Of a stretch of 10,172 bases of DNA, positions 1 through 7,489 are shown in pieces. The stretch is from contig CANRLY010000063.1 in assembly GCA_947631585.1 (NCBI GenBank), positions 1-10,172 of the forward strand, read 5' to 3'. Position numbers and translations under genes: made by a program. Each line of letters begins with the position of its first letter. Position 1 is the stretch's first letter. Source of the DNA: an uncultured Clostridia bacterium (lineage in GTDB: Bacteria > Bacillota > Clostridia > Oscillospirales > Ruminococcaceae). Under the pieces are notes generated by a model. That model ran no database searches. It was not told where the DNA came from and saw nothing but the letters and a program-made list of their open reading frames with translations.

Positions 1-1008
1 GTTTATGCCTTCCTGTGCAAGACTGATATTTTTCTTGTCAACTCCGCTTTCAACGATAAGAGTTCCCTTTCCGTCAACGATCCTTGAATTGCAGTAATAG
101 CACAAGCTCATCTTTTCTCTTATGTTCAAAAAGAGCTTTGAAAATGCCGTTCCGCCGAACATTGCCGACATGACTCTGGCTGCCATACTGTTCTCATAGC
201 TGCTTTTGTAGGCAATAAGCATTTTGCACTGATTGACGTCCATGCTCTCGCTGACGTAGGCACATTCAGCTTTCAGCGGACTGTAAGAAACAAGTTTCAG
301 CTGAACAGGTCTGTCTCTTTCAATAGACGTGAACGCTTTTTTCAACATCTCAACCACCGGAACAAGTTCGCTGTCTCCGCCTCCGCCGACCATTATTTCG
401 ATCTGAGCGGTCCTGAGCAATTTTTGAAGATCCTTATACAGCGATACGGGCCCAAGCGCCTCTACAGCTTCTCTGGTGCCGGTAGTATAAACGCTGTACG
501 CCTCCCCCTCAAAGACTTTATCGAACGCCTTATGGACACAATATGCGCCTTTGTCGTTTATCAGCGAATCTATAGAATCCAGCAGATCTTTCTTGCAGAG
601 TTCAAATTCTTTAGAAGCAAATCCGCCGTTTTCTATCACAGGGTGGAAAAGGCAGTCAAGCAGCGCTCCCACCACTTCTTCTGTTAATTTCTCGCCGTCA
701 AGTGCGTAAGCGTCTTTTATGCAGCTTGCATTAAAGCTCAAAATATACATATCGGCATATTTTCTTACAGAAGAACTTATGTTCGCATCGTAGAGTTCGC
801 CCTGACGTACCGTAAACTCCGTTCTAGTGGGGTATTTTTCATTGCAGGAAACAAGCACAGGTGCGATCAGAGCATAAGAAGCCGCTGTTTTCTCGTCAAG
901 TTCCGCAAGCAGTTTGACAGTTACCATATTGGTCTTGAACTTCTTGTCTTTCAGCACTGTAAGAGCAATGCCGTCACCGATAACTTCTCTTGTATATTCC
1001 ACCGACAT
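1..1008 (-). CDS. yfmF: M16-family peptidase-like protein YfmF, C-terminus cut by window edge
   Basis: Not closed inside the window: 336 codons are visible from the ATG at 1006-1008 to the left edge, against roughly 420-430 residues in the family. The start is fixed by the ribosome site AAAGGAG at 1017-1023, 8 nt upstream. The fold is that of M16 (insulinase-like) zinc proteases. The clearest match is around residues 282-305, with FGG followed by SKLFLNIREK and LCYYC, the Arg/Tyr segment typical of the second M16 half. No HxxEH zinc motif is present in the N-terminal half; residues 45-60 (ALIAPVLVSCNEKYPT) sit where it would lie. That fits YfmF, known as the non-catalytic partner of YfmH and linked to EF-P 5-aminopentanol modification in Bacillus. 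A yfmH gene would be expected just beyond the left edge. It has its own promoter in the 90 bp upstream, so it may be expressed apart from the dnaE operon. Confidence 0.85.
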   Translation of the reverse strand, partial: MSVEYTREVIGDGIALTVLKDKKFKTNMVTVKLLAELDEKTAASYALIAPVLVSCNEKYPTRTEFTVRQGELYDANISSSVRKYADMYILSFNASCIKDAYALDGEKLTEEVVGALLDCLFHPVIENGGFASKEFELCKKDLLDSIDSLINDKGAYCVHKAFDKVFEGEAYSVYTTGTREAVEALGPVSLYKDLQKLLRTAQIEIMVGGGGDSELVPVVEMLKKAFTSIERDRPVQLKLVSYSPLKAECAYVSESMDVNQCKMLIAYKSSYENSMAARVMSAMFGGTAFSKLFLNIREKMSLCYYCNSRIVDGKGTLIVESGVDKKNISLAQEGIN

Positions 1009-1016
1009 ATAAACAT

Positions 1017-1023
1017 CTCCTTT
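1017..1023 (-). promoter_or_regulatory. Ribosome binding site of the yfmF-like gene
   Basis: AAAGGAG on the minus strand, 8 nt before the ATG at 1008. It fixes the start of a gene that is open at the window edge. Confidence 0.75.
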
Positions 1024-1047
1024 ATAAAAATTTTACCGACAAAGAGT

Positions 1048-1076
1048 ATTATAACACACATTTCTGAAAATTTCCA
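1048..1076 (-). promoter_or_regulatory. Sigma-A-type promoter for the yfmF-like gene
   Basis: On the minus strand a perfect -10 TATAAT (1048-1053) is preceded by TGT, giving an extended -10 (TGnTATAAT). A -35-like TGGAAA (1071-1076, four of six matches to TTGACA) lies exactly 17 bp upstream. Transcription would start near 1041, giving a leader of about 30 nt that contains the yfmF ribosome site. It lies in the only non-coding gap between the small ORF and yfmF, so it probably starts a separate yfmF transcript. Confidence 0.7.
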
Positions 1077-1110
1077 CTGCTATCACAGAATTTTCATCTT
1101 AGACAGCAGT
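1076..1110 (-). repeat. Imperfect inverted repeat at the end of the small ORF
   Basis: Read on the minus strand, ACTGCTGTC (1102-1110) can pair with GATAGCAGT (1076-1084) as a 9-bp stem with one G-U pair and a 17-nt loop. It spans the stop codon of the small ORF (1099-1101) and touches the yfmF -35 box. It could be a weak 3' hairpin marking the end of the upstream transcript. No clean U-run follows the stem, so I do not call it an intrinsic terminator. Confidence 0.3.
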
Positions 1111-1263
1111 ATAGGTGAAATTTTCCCATATCAAAGTCCTGCCCTCGTCGGTTTCCTCCGGAAGAAGAGCCATTGCCACAAGTATCTCTTCACCGTTCGA
1201 CTTGTTTTTCAGATGGGCGTAATCGCCGTCTATCCTTATAACTTCATATTCTATCCTTTCCAG
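1099..1263 (-). CDS. Small (~54 aa) DUF3006-like protein with a non-AUG start, overlapping the dnaE 3' end
   Basis: After the near-ideal ribosome site GGGAGGTGA (1269-1277) a frame stays open to a TAA at 1099-1101. It reads ERIEYEVIRIDGDYAHLKN, then NGEEILVAMALLPEETDEGR, and ends LIWENFTYTAV. The sequence looks like real protein: acidic, strand-rich, with the RIDGDYA...LLPEE pattern resembling the short DUF3006 family. That family link is from memory and tentative, and the function is unknown. There is no ATG near the ribosome site. CTG (1261-1263) lies 8 nt after GGAGG and ATT (1264-1266) 5 nt after it. An in-frame GTG (1270-1272) lies inside the ribosome site itself. I annotate from CTG as best spaced; 57 residues would result from GTG. 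The first 20 bases overlap dnaE, so translational coupling to DnaE synthesis is likely. Confidence 0.65.
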   Translation of the reverse strand: MERIEYEVIRIDGDYAHLKNKSNGEEILVAMALLPEETDEGRTLIWENFTYTAV

Positions 1264-4200
1264 AATGGTCACCTCCCTGTTTCATTGAAAAAGCCACATT
1301 GCTTTCTCCGCATATATTCATAAGGTCTCTTACCGAAGCTTCACATATTTCTATAGACTTCAGGTCTTTGAGAGCGACGGGCTTTCCCAGATCCTGCAAA
1401 TAACAGATGAGTTTTCCGCTGCCGCTTTTACCGCCGAAAAGTTCTTTTATCTGAGCGACCTTGTCTTTATCCCCTGAGCCTATCCTTATATAAAGAGTCC
1501 CCTTGCTTTTATTTCTCAGGAAATCTTCAACGGGAAGTATTGAGTCTGCAATGACTTTTGGCGTTTCTTCGTCTTTTACGCTTATATGACCTTTTATCTC
1601 GAAAACTGCGTCCGCCACCAGACGAGCCGCATAGGTCTCAAACAGGTTCGGGAAAACGATCACTTCCGCCGAGGCGGTATCGTCCTCGAACACTGTAAAT
1701 GCCATTCTTGCGCCGTTTTTGGCAGTAAACAGCTTTTTTGAGTTCATCATGCCAAGAAACGATATGCTTTCATTGTCTTTTACTATATAATTGTCGTCCT
1801 TGTCCTGTTCCAGCAGATTAGACAGCTTTTCGTGACCGCTTGCGATAGAAAGACACTTATATTCATGCAGCGGGTGACCTGAAACGTACATACCCAGCGC
1901 TTCTTTTTCAAATTTCAGCAAGGTCGCCGGGTCGTATTCCTCGGCATACGGAACTGGTCTGTATTCAGACGACCCCACATCAACTCCGCCGAACATATCC
2001 ATCTGACCGTCCAGTTCCGCTCTTGCTGACTGAACTGAATCGTTAAGCATAGATTCGTAATTCTGCATCATCTGACGGCGGTTTTCAGGGAAACTATCAA
2101 ATGCTCCGCTTTTTATAAGCGATTCTACCGCCCTTGAGTTTATCTCCTTAGAAGCGCATCTTTTACAAAAGCCTGACAGATTTTTAAATTTTCCGTGTTC
2201 TCTGCGTTCGGCTATGATATTTCTGATAGCCGACCTGCCAAGGGACTTCACTGCGATAAGAGCGAATCTTATGCCGTCCTCCTCAACTGAAAAGCCCTCC
2301 TCAGATCTGTTTATATCAACGTTTAACATTTTGATGCCGCTTTTTTCGCAATTATAACAATATTCGATAAGCTTGTCTGTGCCTTCGACCGAAGTCATGA
2401 GCGCAGCCATATATTCTTTCGGATAATAACACTTCAAATATGCCGTCTGGTAAGAAATCATTGAATAAGCCGCCGCATGAGACTTATTGAACGCATAGGA
2501 AGCAAAGGATATCATATCGTCAAAAAGTTCATTTGCCAGCTTTTCAGAAATGCCGTTTGCCAATGCGCCGCAGCAGTTCACGCTGCCATCGGCGTTTTTG
2601 TCCCCGTAAATAAAGGCTTTGCGCTCGCTTTCAAGGGCGGAGAGCTTTTTCTTCGTCATAGCTCTTCTCACAACGTCCGCTCTGCCGTAGGAATATCCGG
2701 CAAGCGTTCTGAATATCTGCATGACCTGTTCCTGATACACGATACAGCCGTATGTTACATTGAGTATATCTTTGAACAGCGGCGTTTTATAGGTCACCAG
2801 CTGGGGATTATGCCTGTTGCGGATATATGTGGGTATGGAATCCATCGGTCCTGGTCGGTAAAGAGCGATAACTGCGATAAGATCCTCCAGTCCGGCTGGC
2901 TGGAGCCGCATTATCACCGAAGTCATGCCTGCGCTTTCAAACTGAAACACACCGTAAGTATCGCCGGCAGAGAGCATTTTGTAAACTTCCGGGTCATCGT
3001 ATGAGATATTGTCAACGCTGATATCTATACCGTTTTTTCTGATGAGCTTCTCGCAATTGCTTATGACCGTCAGGTTTCTCAGCCCGAGAAGATCTATCTT
3101 AACAAGTCCCAGCATTTCTATATCGTTTTTTTCATACTGAATAACGGTCTGACCGTCGTTTTTCTGCAAAGGCGCATAAAAATTAACCGGGTCTTGGGTA
3201 ATGACCACCCCTGCCGGGTGGGTAGAACTGTTTCGCACCATGCCCTCAGCCTTTTCCGCAGTTTCAAGCAGTTCCCTGACTCTCTCGTCCTCAGCACGCA
3301 GCTGTCTCAGCTCAGGAGTCTGCTCCAGCGCCTGACTGATAGTAATATTCAAAGACCGAGGTATCATTTTAGCGACTGTATCCGCAAGCTGATACGGCAG
3401 TCCCATAGCTCTTGCAACGTCCCTGACTGCCGCTCTTGCTTTAAGAGTTCCAAAAGTGACTATCTGAGAAACATGATCCTCTCCGTATTTTCCGGTAACG
3501 TAATCTATAACTTCCTGCCGCCTGTCAACGCAAAAATCAATATCAAAATCCGGCATACTTACCCTTTCCGGATTCAGGAATCTTTCAAACAGCAGGTTGT
3601 ATTTCAGCGGGTCAACACGGGTTATCCCTATGCAGTAGGCGCAAAGGCTGCCTGCGCCTGAGCCTCTTCCCGGACCTACCGGTATGCCGTTTTTTCTTGC
3701 ATAATTTATAAAATCCCACACGATAAGGTAATAATCGGTATAACCCATGCTTATGATAACGTTCAGTTCATATTCCAGTCTGTCATATGCCTCTTTAGTT
3801 GGTTCTCCGTACATTTTCTTCAAGCCGTCAAAGCACATTTCCCTGAAAAACTTAACATTATCGTTCACGCCGTCAATATGAAACGCCGGAAGTTTCAGCT
3901 TGCCAAATTCAAATTCAAAATTGCACCGCTCTGCTATTTCGGCAGTGTTATAAACCGCCTCCTCGTGGTTTCTGAACAGTTCAAGCATCTCCGCTTCCGA
4001 CTTAATATAAAACTCGTCAGTGGGAAATTCCAGAGATTTGGGATCGGAAATGGTCGTTCCTGTGGAAATACACATCATTATATGCTGAAGCCTGGAATCT
4101 TCTCTGTTTATATAGTGGGCATCGTTCGTTGCAGCAAGAGGTATACCTGTTTCTCTGGAAAGTCTGTATTGCAGAGGAAGTATCCTTTGCTGATCTTCAA

Positions 4201-4744
4201 AAAGGTGATTCTGGACTTCTATATAATAGTTGCCCTGCCCGAATATGGAATTATACAGCAGCGCAGTTTCCTTTGCGCCTGCGTAATTATCCTCTGAAAG
4301 TTTTCTCTGAACTTCTCCTGCAAGGCAGGCGGACAGACAGATAAGACCGTCAGAGTATTTTCTCAGGCAGTCTATATCAACTCTCGGTTTTGAATAAAAT
4401 CCCTCGGCATATCCGACAGACACTAATTTTATCAGGTTTCTGTAACCTGTCTCGTTCTTACAAAGCAATATAAGATGATACGGGTGGGCATCAAGCTTAG
4501 GGGTCTTGTCGAACCTGCTTCTGGGAGCTACATACACTTCGCAGCCTATAATAGGTTTAATGCCCTGAGCTTTACATTCGTTATAGAATTTTACTGCTGC
4601 ATACATATTGCCGTGGTCTGTTACTGCAACGGCAGTTTGCCCCATCTCCCGGACTTTTGTCACCAGTTGTTTTATCCTGCAAGCGCCGTCCAGCAAAGAA
4701 TAATCAGTATGGACATGAAGATGGACAAAACCTTTGTTTTCCAT
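1244..4744 (-). CDS. dnaE: DNA polymerase III subunit alpha (DnaE)
   Basis: Replicative C-family DNA polymerase, 1166 residues, close to the length of E. coli DnaE (1160). In order: an N-terminal PHP domain (about 6-215) beginning HLHVHTDYSLLDG, with TDHG at 42-45, GCEV at 67-70 and NDAH at 207-210; the palm with GPGRGSGAGS (357-366) and PDFDIDF (398-404); and VKIDLLGLRNL around 551. The catalytic aspartates are D401, D403 and D551. A thumb/fingers region follows with ALYRPGPMDSIP near 630 and QEQVM near 670, then a helix-hairpin-helix region (about 800-890) and an OB-fold (about 990-1070). It probably works with a PolC encoded elsewhere, as in other Firmicutes, or as the main polymerase. The ATG at 4742-4744 follows AAGGA by about 8 nt. 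whiA ends 13 bp upstream, so the two are likely cotranscribed. The PHP metal-ligand positions look intact, unlike E. coli (HLRVHSDYS). Confidence 0.98.
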   Translation of the reverse strand: MENKGFVHLHVHTDYSLLDGACRIKQLVTKVREMGQTAVAVTDHGNMYAAVKFYNECKAQGIKPIIGCEVYVAPRSRFDKTPKLDAHPYHLILLCKNETGYRNLIKLVSVGYAEGFYSKPRVDIDCLRKYSDGLICLSACLAGEVQRKLSEDNYAGAKETALLYNSIFGQGNYYIEVQNHLFEDQQRILPLQYRLSRETGIPLAATNDAHYINREDSRLQHIMMCISTGTTISDPKSLEFPTDEFYIKSEAEMLELFRNHEEAVYNTAEIAERCNFEFEFGKLKLPAFHIDGVNDNVKFFREMCFDGLKKMYGEPTKEAYDRLEYELNVIISMGYTDYYLIVWDFINYARKNGIPVGPGRGSGAGSLCAYCIGITRVDPLKYNLLFERFLNPERVSMPDFDIDFCVDRRQEVIDYVTGKYGEDHVSQIVTFGTLKARAAVRDVARAMGLPYQLADTVAKMIPRSLNITISQALEQTPELRQLRAEDERVRELLETAEKAEGMVRNSSTHPAGVVITQDPVNFYAPLQKNDGQTVIQYEKNDIEMLGLVKIDLLGLRNLTVISNCEKLIRKNGIDISVDNISYDDPEVYKMLSAGDTYGVFQFESAGMTSVIMRLQPAGLEDLIAVIALYRPGPMDSIPTYIRNRHNPQLVTYKTPLFKDILNVTYGCIVYQEQVMQIFRTLAGYSYGRADVVRRAMTKKKLSALESERKAFIYGDKNADGSVNCCGALANGISEKLANELFDDMISFASYAFNKSHAAAYSMISYQTAYLKCYYPKEYMAALMTSVEGTDKLIEYCYNCEKSGIKMLNVDINRSEEGFSVEEDGIRFALIAVKSLGRSAIRNIIAERREHGKFKNLSGFCKRCASKEINSRAVESLIKSGAFDSFPENRRQMMQNYESMLNDSVQSARAELDGQMDMFGGVDVGSSEYRPVPYAEEYDPATLLKFEKEALGMYVSGHPLHEYKCLSIASGHEKLSNLLEQDKDDNYIVKDNESISFLGMMNSKKLFTAKNGARMAFTVFEDDTASAEVIVFPNLFETYAARLVADAVFEIKGHISVKDEETPKVIADSILPVEDFLRNKSKGTLYIRIGSGDKDKVAQIKELFGGKSGSGKLICYLQDLGKPVALKDLKSIEICEASVRDLMNICGESNVAFSMKQGGDHSGKDRI
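1269..1277 (-). promoter_or_regulatory. Strong Shine-Dalgarno of the small ORF, inside the dnaE 3' end
   Basis: GGGAGGTGA on the minus strand matches the anti-Shine-Dalgarno end of 16S rRNA almost perfectly, yet sits within the last codons of dnaE (encoding GGD). The only sensible purpose is initiation of the downstream small ORF at ATT/CTG 5-8 nt later, which supports that ORF. Confidence 0.65.
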
Positions 4745-4757
4745 GGAAAGTATCCTT

Positions 4758-5675
4758 TCAGCTTCCTTGTTTTCTTATCTTATCAGCTATCTCGGCAATT
4801 CTTGCCAGACGGTGGTTAGCTCCCGACCTGGACACCGGTCTGCTGAGGGCAGCGCCCAGCTCTTTCAGGTTAAGATCGGGATTTTCAAGTCTTAGCTCCG
4901 CTATCTCTCTTAACTCGTCCGGCAGCTGCTCCAGACCTACAGTCTGCTCGATCAGTTCTATGTCGGCTATCTGCTTTTTTGCCGCTCTGAGAGTTTTTTC
5001 TATATTTGCATTGTCACAGTTGACCGCTCTGTTCACCTTATTGCGGATATCCTTGAATATCTTGATGTTCATGATCTCCAGCGAACAGCTCTGCGCCCCC
5101 ATCAGGGTAAGCATATCTTCAATATTCTCGCTTTCCTTTATATAGACCACCTGCTGACCTTTTCTTTCGGTCTGCTTGGGAACTATGCCGTAATTGTCAA
5201 TAAGTATCAGTCCCAGAAAATTACATATATCCATATTCTGAAAAACGAACTCCATGTGGTAATCTTTGTTAGGGTCGCTGAGGCTTCCGCATGAAATAAA
5301 TACCCCGCCGAAAAAATACGGAAGCAGTTTTTTCTTAGGAACGACAGCGTTCTTATAGCCGTTTTCCGCAAGATCCTCCGGCAGCCTGAAATACTCTGTT
5401 AAACTGCAAAATGCCTGAGCATCAGCAAAAATATTATACACGGACGAAGCTGACCTTTTGCCCTCGACAATATTTATGTGTCCCTTGCCGCATATGCGGT
5501 CTATACATTTTACAAAAAATTCACAGGTCGCAGGATTTTCAGTTACAAACTGTATACCGCCGTTGTTAAAAGCCTTGCAGGTATACAATATCCCAAGCAG
5601 GCAGGCGTCGGCTTTAGCAGCCGAATTTACTCCGGCGGTTATTTCATTTTTTGCACGAAAAGAAAACGACTCCAT
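4758..5675 (-). CDS. whiA: DNA-binding protein WhiA
   Basis: A 305-residue protein of the WhiA family, whose members combine a LAGLIDADG-like N-terminal domain without nuclease activity and a C-terminal helix-turn-helix. In Streptomyces WhiA activates sporulation and division genes; in Bacillus it binds the nucleoid and influences division and chromosome segregation. The family-typical FFGGVFISCGSLSDP segment (121-135), followed by YHMEF, marks the LAGLIDADG-like core. The C-terminal segment 269-293 (LKELGAALSRPVSRSGANHR and onwards) is the signature helix-turn-helix. The ATG at 5673-5675 follows GAGGA by 7 nt, and the rapZ stop is 16 bp upstream. Firmicutes usually have rapZ-yvcK-whiA; here rapZ and whiA are adjacent with no room for yvcK. 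Nothing in the protein suggests decay. Confidence 0.95.
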   Translation of the reverse strand: MESFSFRAKNEITAGVNSAAKADACLLGILYTCKAFNNGGIQFVTENPATCEFFVKCIDRICGKGHINIVEGKRSASSVYNIFADAQAFCSLTEYFRLPEDLAENGYKNAVVPKKKLLPYFFGGVFISCGSLSDPNKDYHMEFVFQNMDICNFLGLILIDNYGIVPKQTERKGQQVVYIKESENIEDMLTLMGAQSCSLEIMNIKIFKDIRNKVNRAVNCDNANIEKTLRAAKKQIADIELIEQTVGLEQLPDELREIAELRLENPDLNLKELGAALSRPVSRSGANHRLARIAEIADKIRKQGS

Positions 5676-5691
5676 ATGTTATTCCTCAAGG

Positions 5692-6552
5692 TCAGTGTTT
5701 ATCAATGTCTCTGTGAGTTACCCTGATTTTCAGTTTTTCATCTTCAAGATACTTGGCGACAGCTTCCGCAAAAGTGACCGAGCGGTGTTTTCCGCCGGTG
5801 CAGCCAAACCCGATGACCAGCTGGGACTTTCCTTCCTTTTTATAAAGGGGTATAAGAAAATCCAGCAGATCTGTAAGCTTTTTCAGCAGAAGCTTTGCAT
5901 CGTCAAACTGCATTACATAGTCTGACACTTCTTTTTGCAGACCGGTTTTGTTTTTCAGTTCAGGCACATAGAACGGATTTGGCAGACATCTTACGTCAAA
6001 CATAAGGTCCGCTTCGATATAATTTCCGTATTTGAATCCGAAGGACACCACGTCTATATGCATGAAATCGTCGTTATCTTCCAGAAAAATATCATAGATA
6101 CGCTGTTTGAACTGTCCTATGGAATTAAAAGAAGTATCAATGTAGTAATCTGCATATTCCTTTATTCCCGAAAGCATTTCTCTCTCGCTGGCAACTGCTT
6201 GTCTTATGTTGCCGTAAGATATCTCATCGAGGGGGTGCTTGCGCCTTGTCTCCTTGTAACGCCTTACTATAACGTCATCGCTGGAGTCAAGGAACAGTAT
6301 TTTCAGACTTAGCTTTTCAGCTTTAAGTTCTTTGATAGTATCCGTAAGTTTCAGAAAAAAATCTCCTCCACGGATATCTACCACAAAGGCGACCTTTGTT
6401 ATTTTTCCGTCTGATTTGGTACAGATATTAGCAAATTTCGGAATAAGCTCCGGCGGCATATTATCTATGCAATAATATCCGATATCTTCCAGAACATTGA
6501 CAGCGCTGGATTTGCCGCTTCCGGACATTCCCGTTACAATGACAAACTGCAT
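5692..6552 (-). CDS. rapZ: RNase adapter protein RapZ / nucleotide-binding protein YvcJ
   Basis: A 286-residue P-loop protein. E. coli RapZ steers RNase E to the GlmZ small RNA and so controls glucosamine-6-phosphate synthesis. The Bacillus homologue YvcJ binds and hydrolyses GTP/ATP and affects competence, with no proven RNA role. The Walker A motif GMSGSGKS is at residues 8-15; LFLDSSDDVIVRRYKETRRKHPL (87-109, quoted in the family as the Asp/Arg segment) follows. The C-terminal RapZ domain shows SFGFKYG (170-176), DVRCLPNPFYVPEL (186-199) and GFGCTGGKHRS (248-258). I start at the ATG at 6550-6552, because AAAGGAG (6562-6568) lies 9 nt upstream and the P-loop then begins at the usual place. 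An in-frame TTG at 6573 and an ATG at 6561 are not suitably placed behind a ribosome site. The murB stop is 17 bp upstream. Confidence 0.95.
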   Translation of the reverse strand: MQFVIVTGMSGSGKSSAVNVLEDIGYYCIDNMPPELIPKFANICTKSDGKITKVAFVVDIRGGDFFLKLTDTIKELKAEKLSLKILFLDSSDDVIVRRYKETRRKHPLDEISYGNIRQAVASEREMLSGIKEYADYYIDTSFNSIGQFKQRIYDIFLEDNDDFMHIDVVSFGFKYGNYIEADLMFDVRCLPNPFYVPELKNKTGLQKEVSDYVMQFDDAKLLLKKLTDLLDFLIPLYKKEGKSQLVIGFGCTGGKHRSVTFAEAVAKYLEDEKLKIRVTHRDIDKH

Positions 6553-6561
6553 AACAAACAT

Positions 6562-6568
6562 CTCCTTT
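6562..6568 (-). promoter_or_regulatory. Ribosome binding site that decides the rapZ start
   Basis: AAAGGAG on the minus strand, 9 nt before the ATG at 6550-6552. It lies immediately against the alternative ATG at 6559-6561, which rules that one out, and downstream of the TTG at 6571-6573, which it cannot serve. Confidence 0.75.
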
Positions 6569-6569
6569 A

Positions 6570-7487
6570 TCAATACTCCAGGAACCTGATCTCGCTTTCG
6601 AGCTTAAATCCTGTTTTCTCCATGACTGTTTTCTGAATATGGCTGACAAGTTTTTTAACGTCATCAGCCGTTGCGTTTCCTTTATTAATAATGAAGCCGC
6701 AATGCTTTTCGGAGACCTGCGCCCCTCCGACGGTGCAGCCGCTGAGTCCGCTGTCTTGGATAAGTTTTCCGGCAAACTGTCCTGTCGGGCGCTTAAAGGC
6801 GGAACCTGCGCTGGGAAATTCTATCGGCTGTTTTTCTTTTCTCTTTGCGGCAAGTTCTTTCATTCTGGCTGATATCTCGTCCTTGATGCCTTTTTTAAGC
6901 CTGAACAGCGCCGACGTGATAATGATATTTTCCATAGACTGGAAAACGCTGTTCCTATATGAAAGTTCCATCTTTTCCACAGGCACGGTAAATTTCCCTC
7001 CGGCTTCCGAAACAGCTTCGCAGCTAATGATAATATCTTTTATCTCTCCGCCGTAAGCTCCTGCGTTCATATAGACCGCACCGCCAACGCTGCCGGGTAT
7101 CCCGTAGGCGAACTCCGCCCCCGAAAGGCAGTGTTCGCAGGCAAATGCGCTGAGTTTTGACAGTCCTGCGCCTGAGCCTACCCGTATGAACTCGCCGTCT
7201 GTAACAGACATTTCTCCCATTGCTTTGCCTATCAGGAACACAGCTCCGTTATATCCACGGTCATCGCACAGCAGATTAGAACCGTTCCCAATGACCGTAT
7301 ATCTCACTTCCAGCGACCGTGCCGCCTGCATCAACGCCAGGCAGGAATCGGCGTCTTTCGGCATTATCATTGCATTGCAGTTGCCGCCTATCCTGAAAGT
7401 AGTATGCAGGCTGAGCGGTTCATCTGTCAAAGTCTCACAGCCAAGACGGGCGGCAAGTTCCAGCAATTCTCTTAAATTATCTGACAT
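6570..7487 (-). CDS. murB: UDP-N-acetylenolpyruvoylglucosamine reductase (MurB, type II)
   Basis: NADPH- and FAD-dependent reduction of UDP-GlcNAc-enolpyruvate to UDP-MurNAc, the second committed step of cytoplasmic peptidoglycan precursor synthesis. From the chosen start it has 305 residues, the length of the short type II MurB of Gram-positives. FAD-binding motifs: HTTFRIGG (28-35), IGNGSNLL (66-73) and GIPGSVGGAVYMNAGAYG (129-146). Catalytic candidates: Arg178 in SYRNS, Ser229 in PSAGSAFKRP and Glu299 in the terminal ESEIRF. The start lies in tandem ATGs (7488-7490 and 7485-7487), 5 and 8 nt after GAGG; I take the second. A further in-frame ATG at 7511 has no ribosome site. The TAA of a possible upstream small ORF overlaps the first of the tandem ATGs, which suggests coupling. 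The rapZ ATG follows 17 bp after the stop. Confidence 0.96.
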   Translation of the reverse strand: MSDNLRELLELAARLGCETLTDEPLSLHTTFRIGGNCNAMIMPKDADSCLALMQAARSLEVRYTVIGNGSNLLCDDRGYNGAVFLIGKAMGEMSVTDGEFIRVGSGAGLSKLSAFACEHCLSGAEFAYGIPGSVGGAVYMNAGAYGGEIKDIIISCEAVSEAGGKFTVPVEKMELSYRNSVFQSMENIIITSALFRLKKGIKDEISARMKELAAKRKEKQPIEFPSAGSAFKRPTGQFAGKLIQDSGLSGCTVGGAQVSEKHCGFIINKGNATADDVKKLVSHIQKTVMEKTGFKLESEIRFLEY

Positions 7488-7489
7488 CA

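Noticed and set aside
1076..1110. Intrinsic terminator after the small ORF
   Set aside because: The stem is short, has a 17-nt loop and lacks a clean U-run right after it; kept only as an inverted repeat.
2477..3661. Plus-strand open frames of 175 and 155 codons opposite dnaE
   Set aside because: Both are shadows of the conserved polymerase core; the translations are Cys/His/Ser-rich in the way antisense frames usually are.
4657..5145. 162-codon plus-strand frame across the dnaE/whiA junction
   Set aside because: It is antisense to the start of dnaE and the helix-turn-helix end of whiA, with no plausible ribosome site or family.
6553..6573. Upstream TTG (6573) and ATG (6561) starts for rapZ
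   Set aside because: The ribosome site AAAGGAG lies downstream of the TTG and directly against the ATG; the ATG at 6552 has correct spacing and gives the normal N-terminus.
6461..6775. 104-codon minus-strand frame across the murB/rapZ junction
   Set aside because: It lies in another frame of two well-supported genes and has a low-complexity, Arg/Lys/Ser-rich translation.
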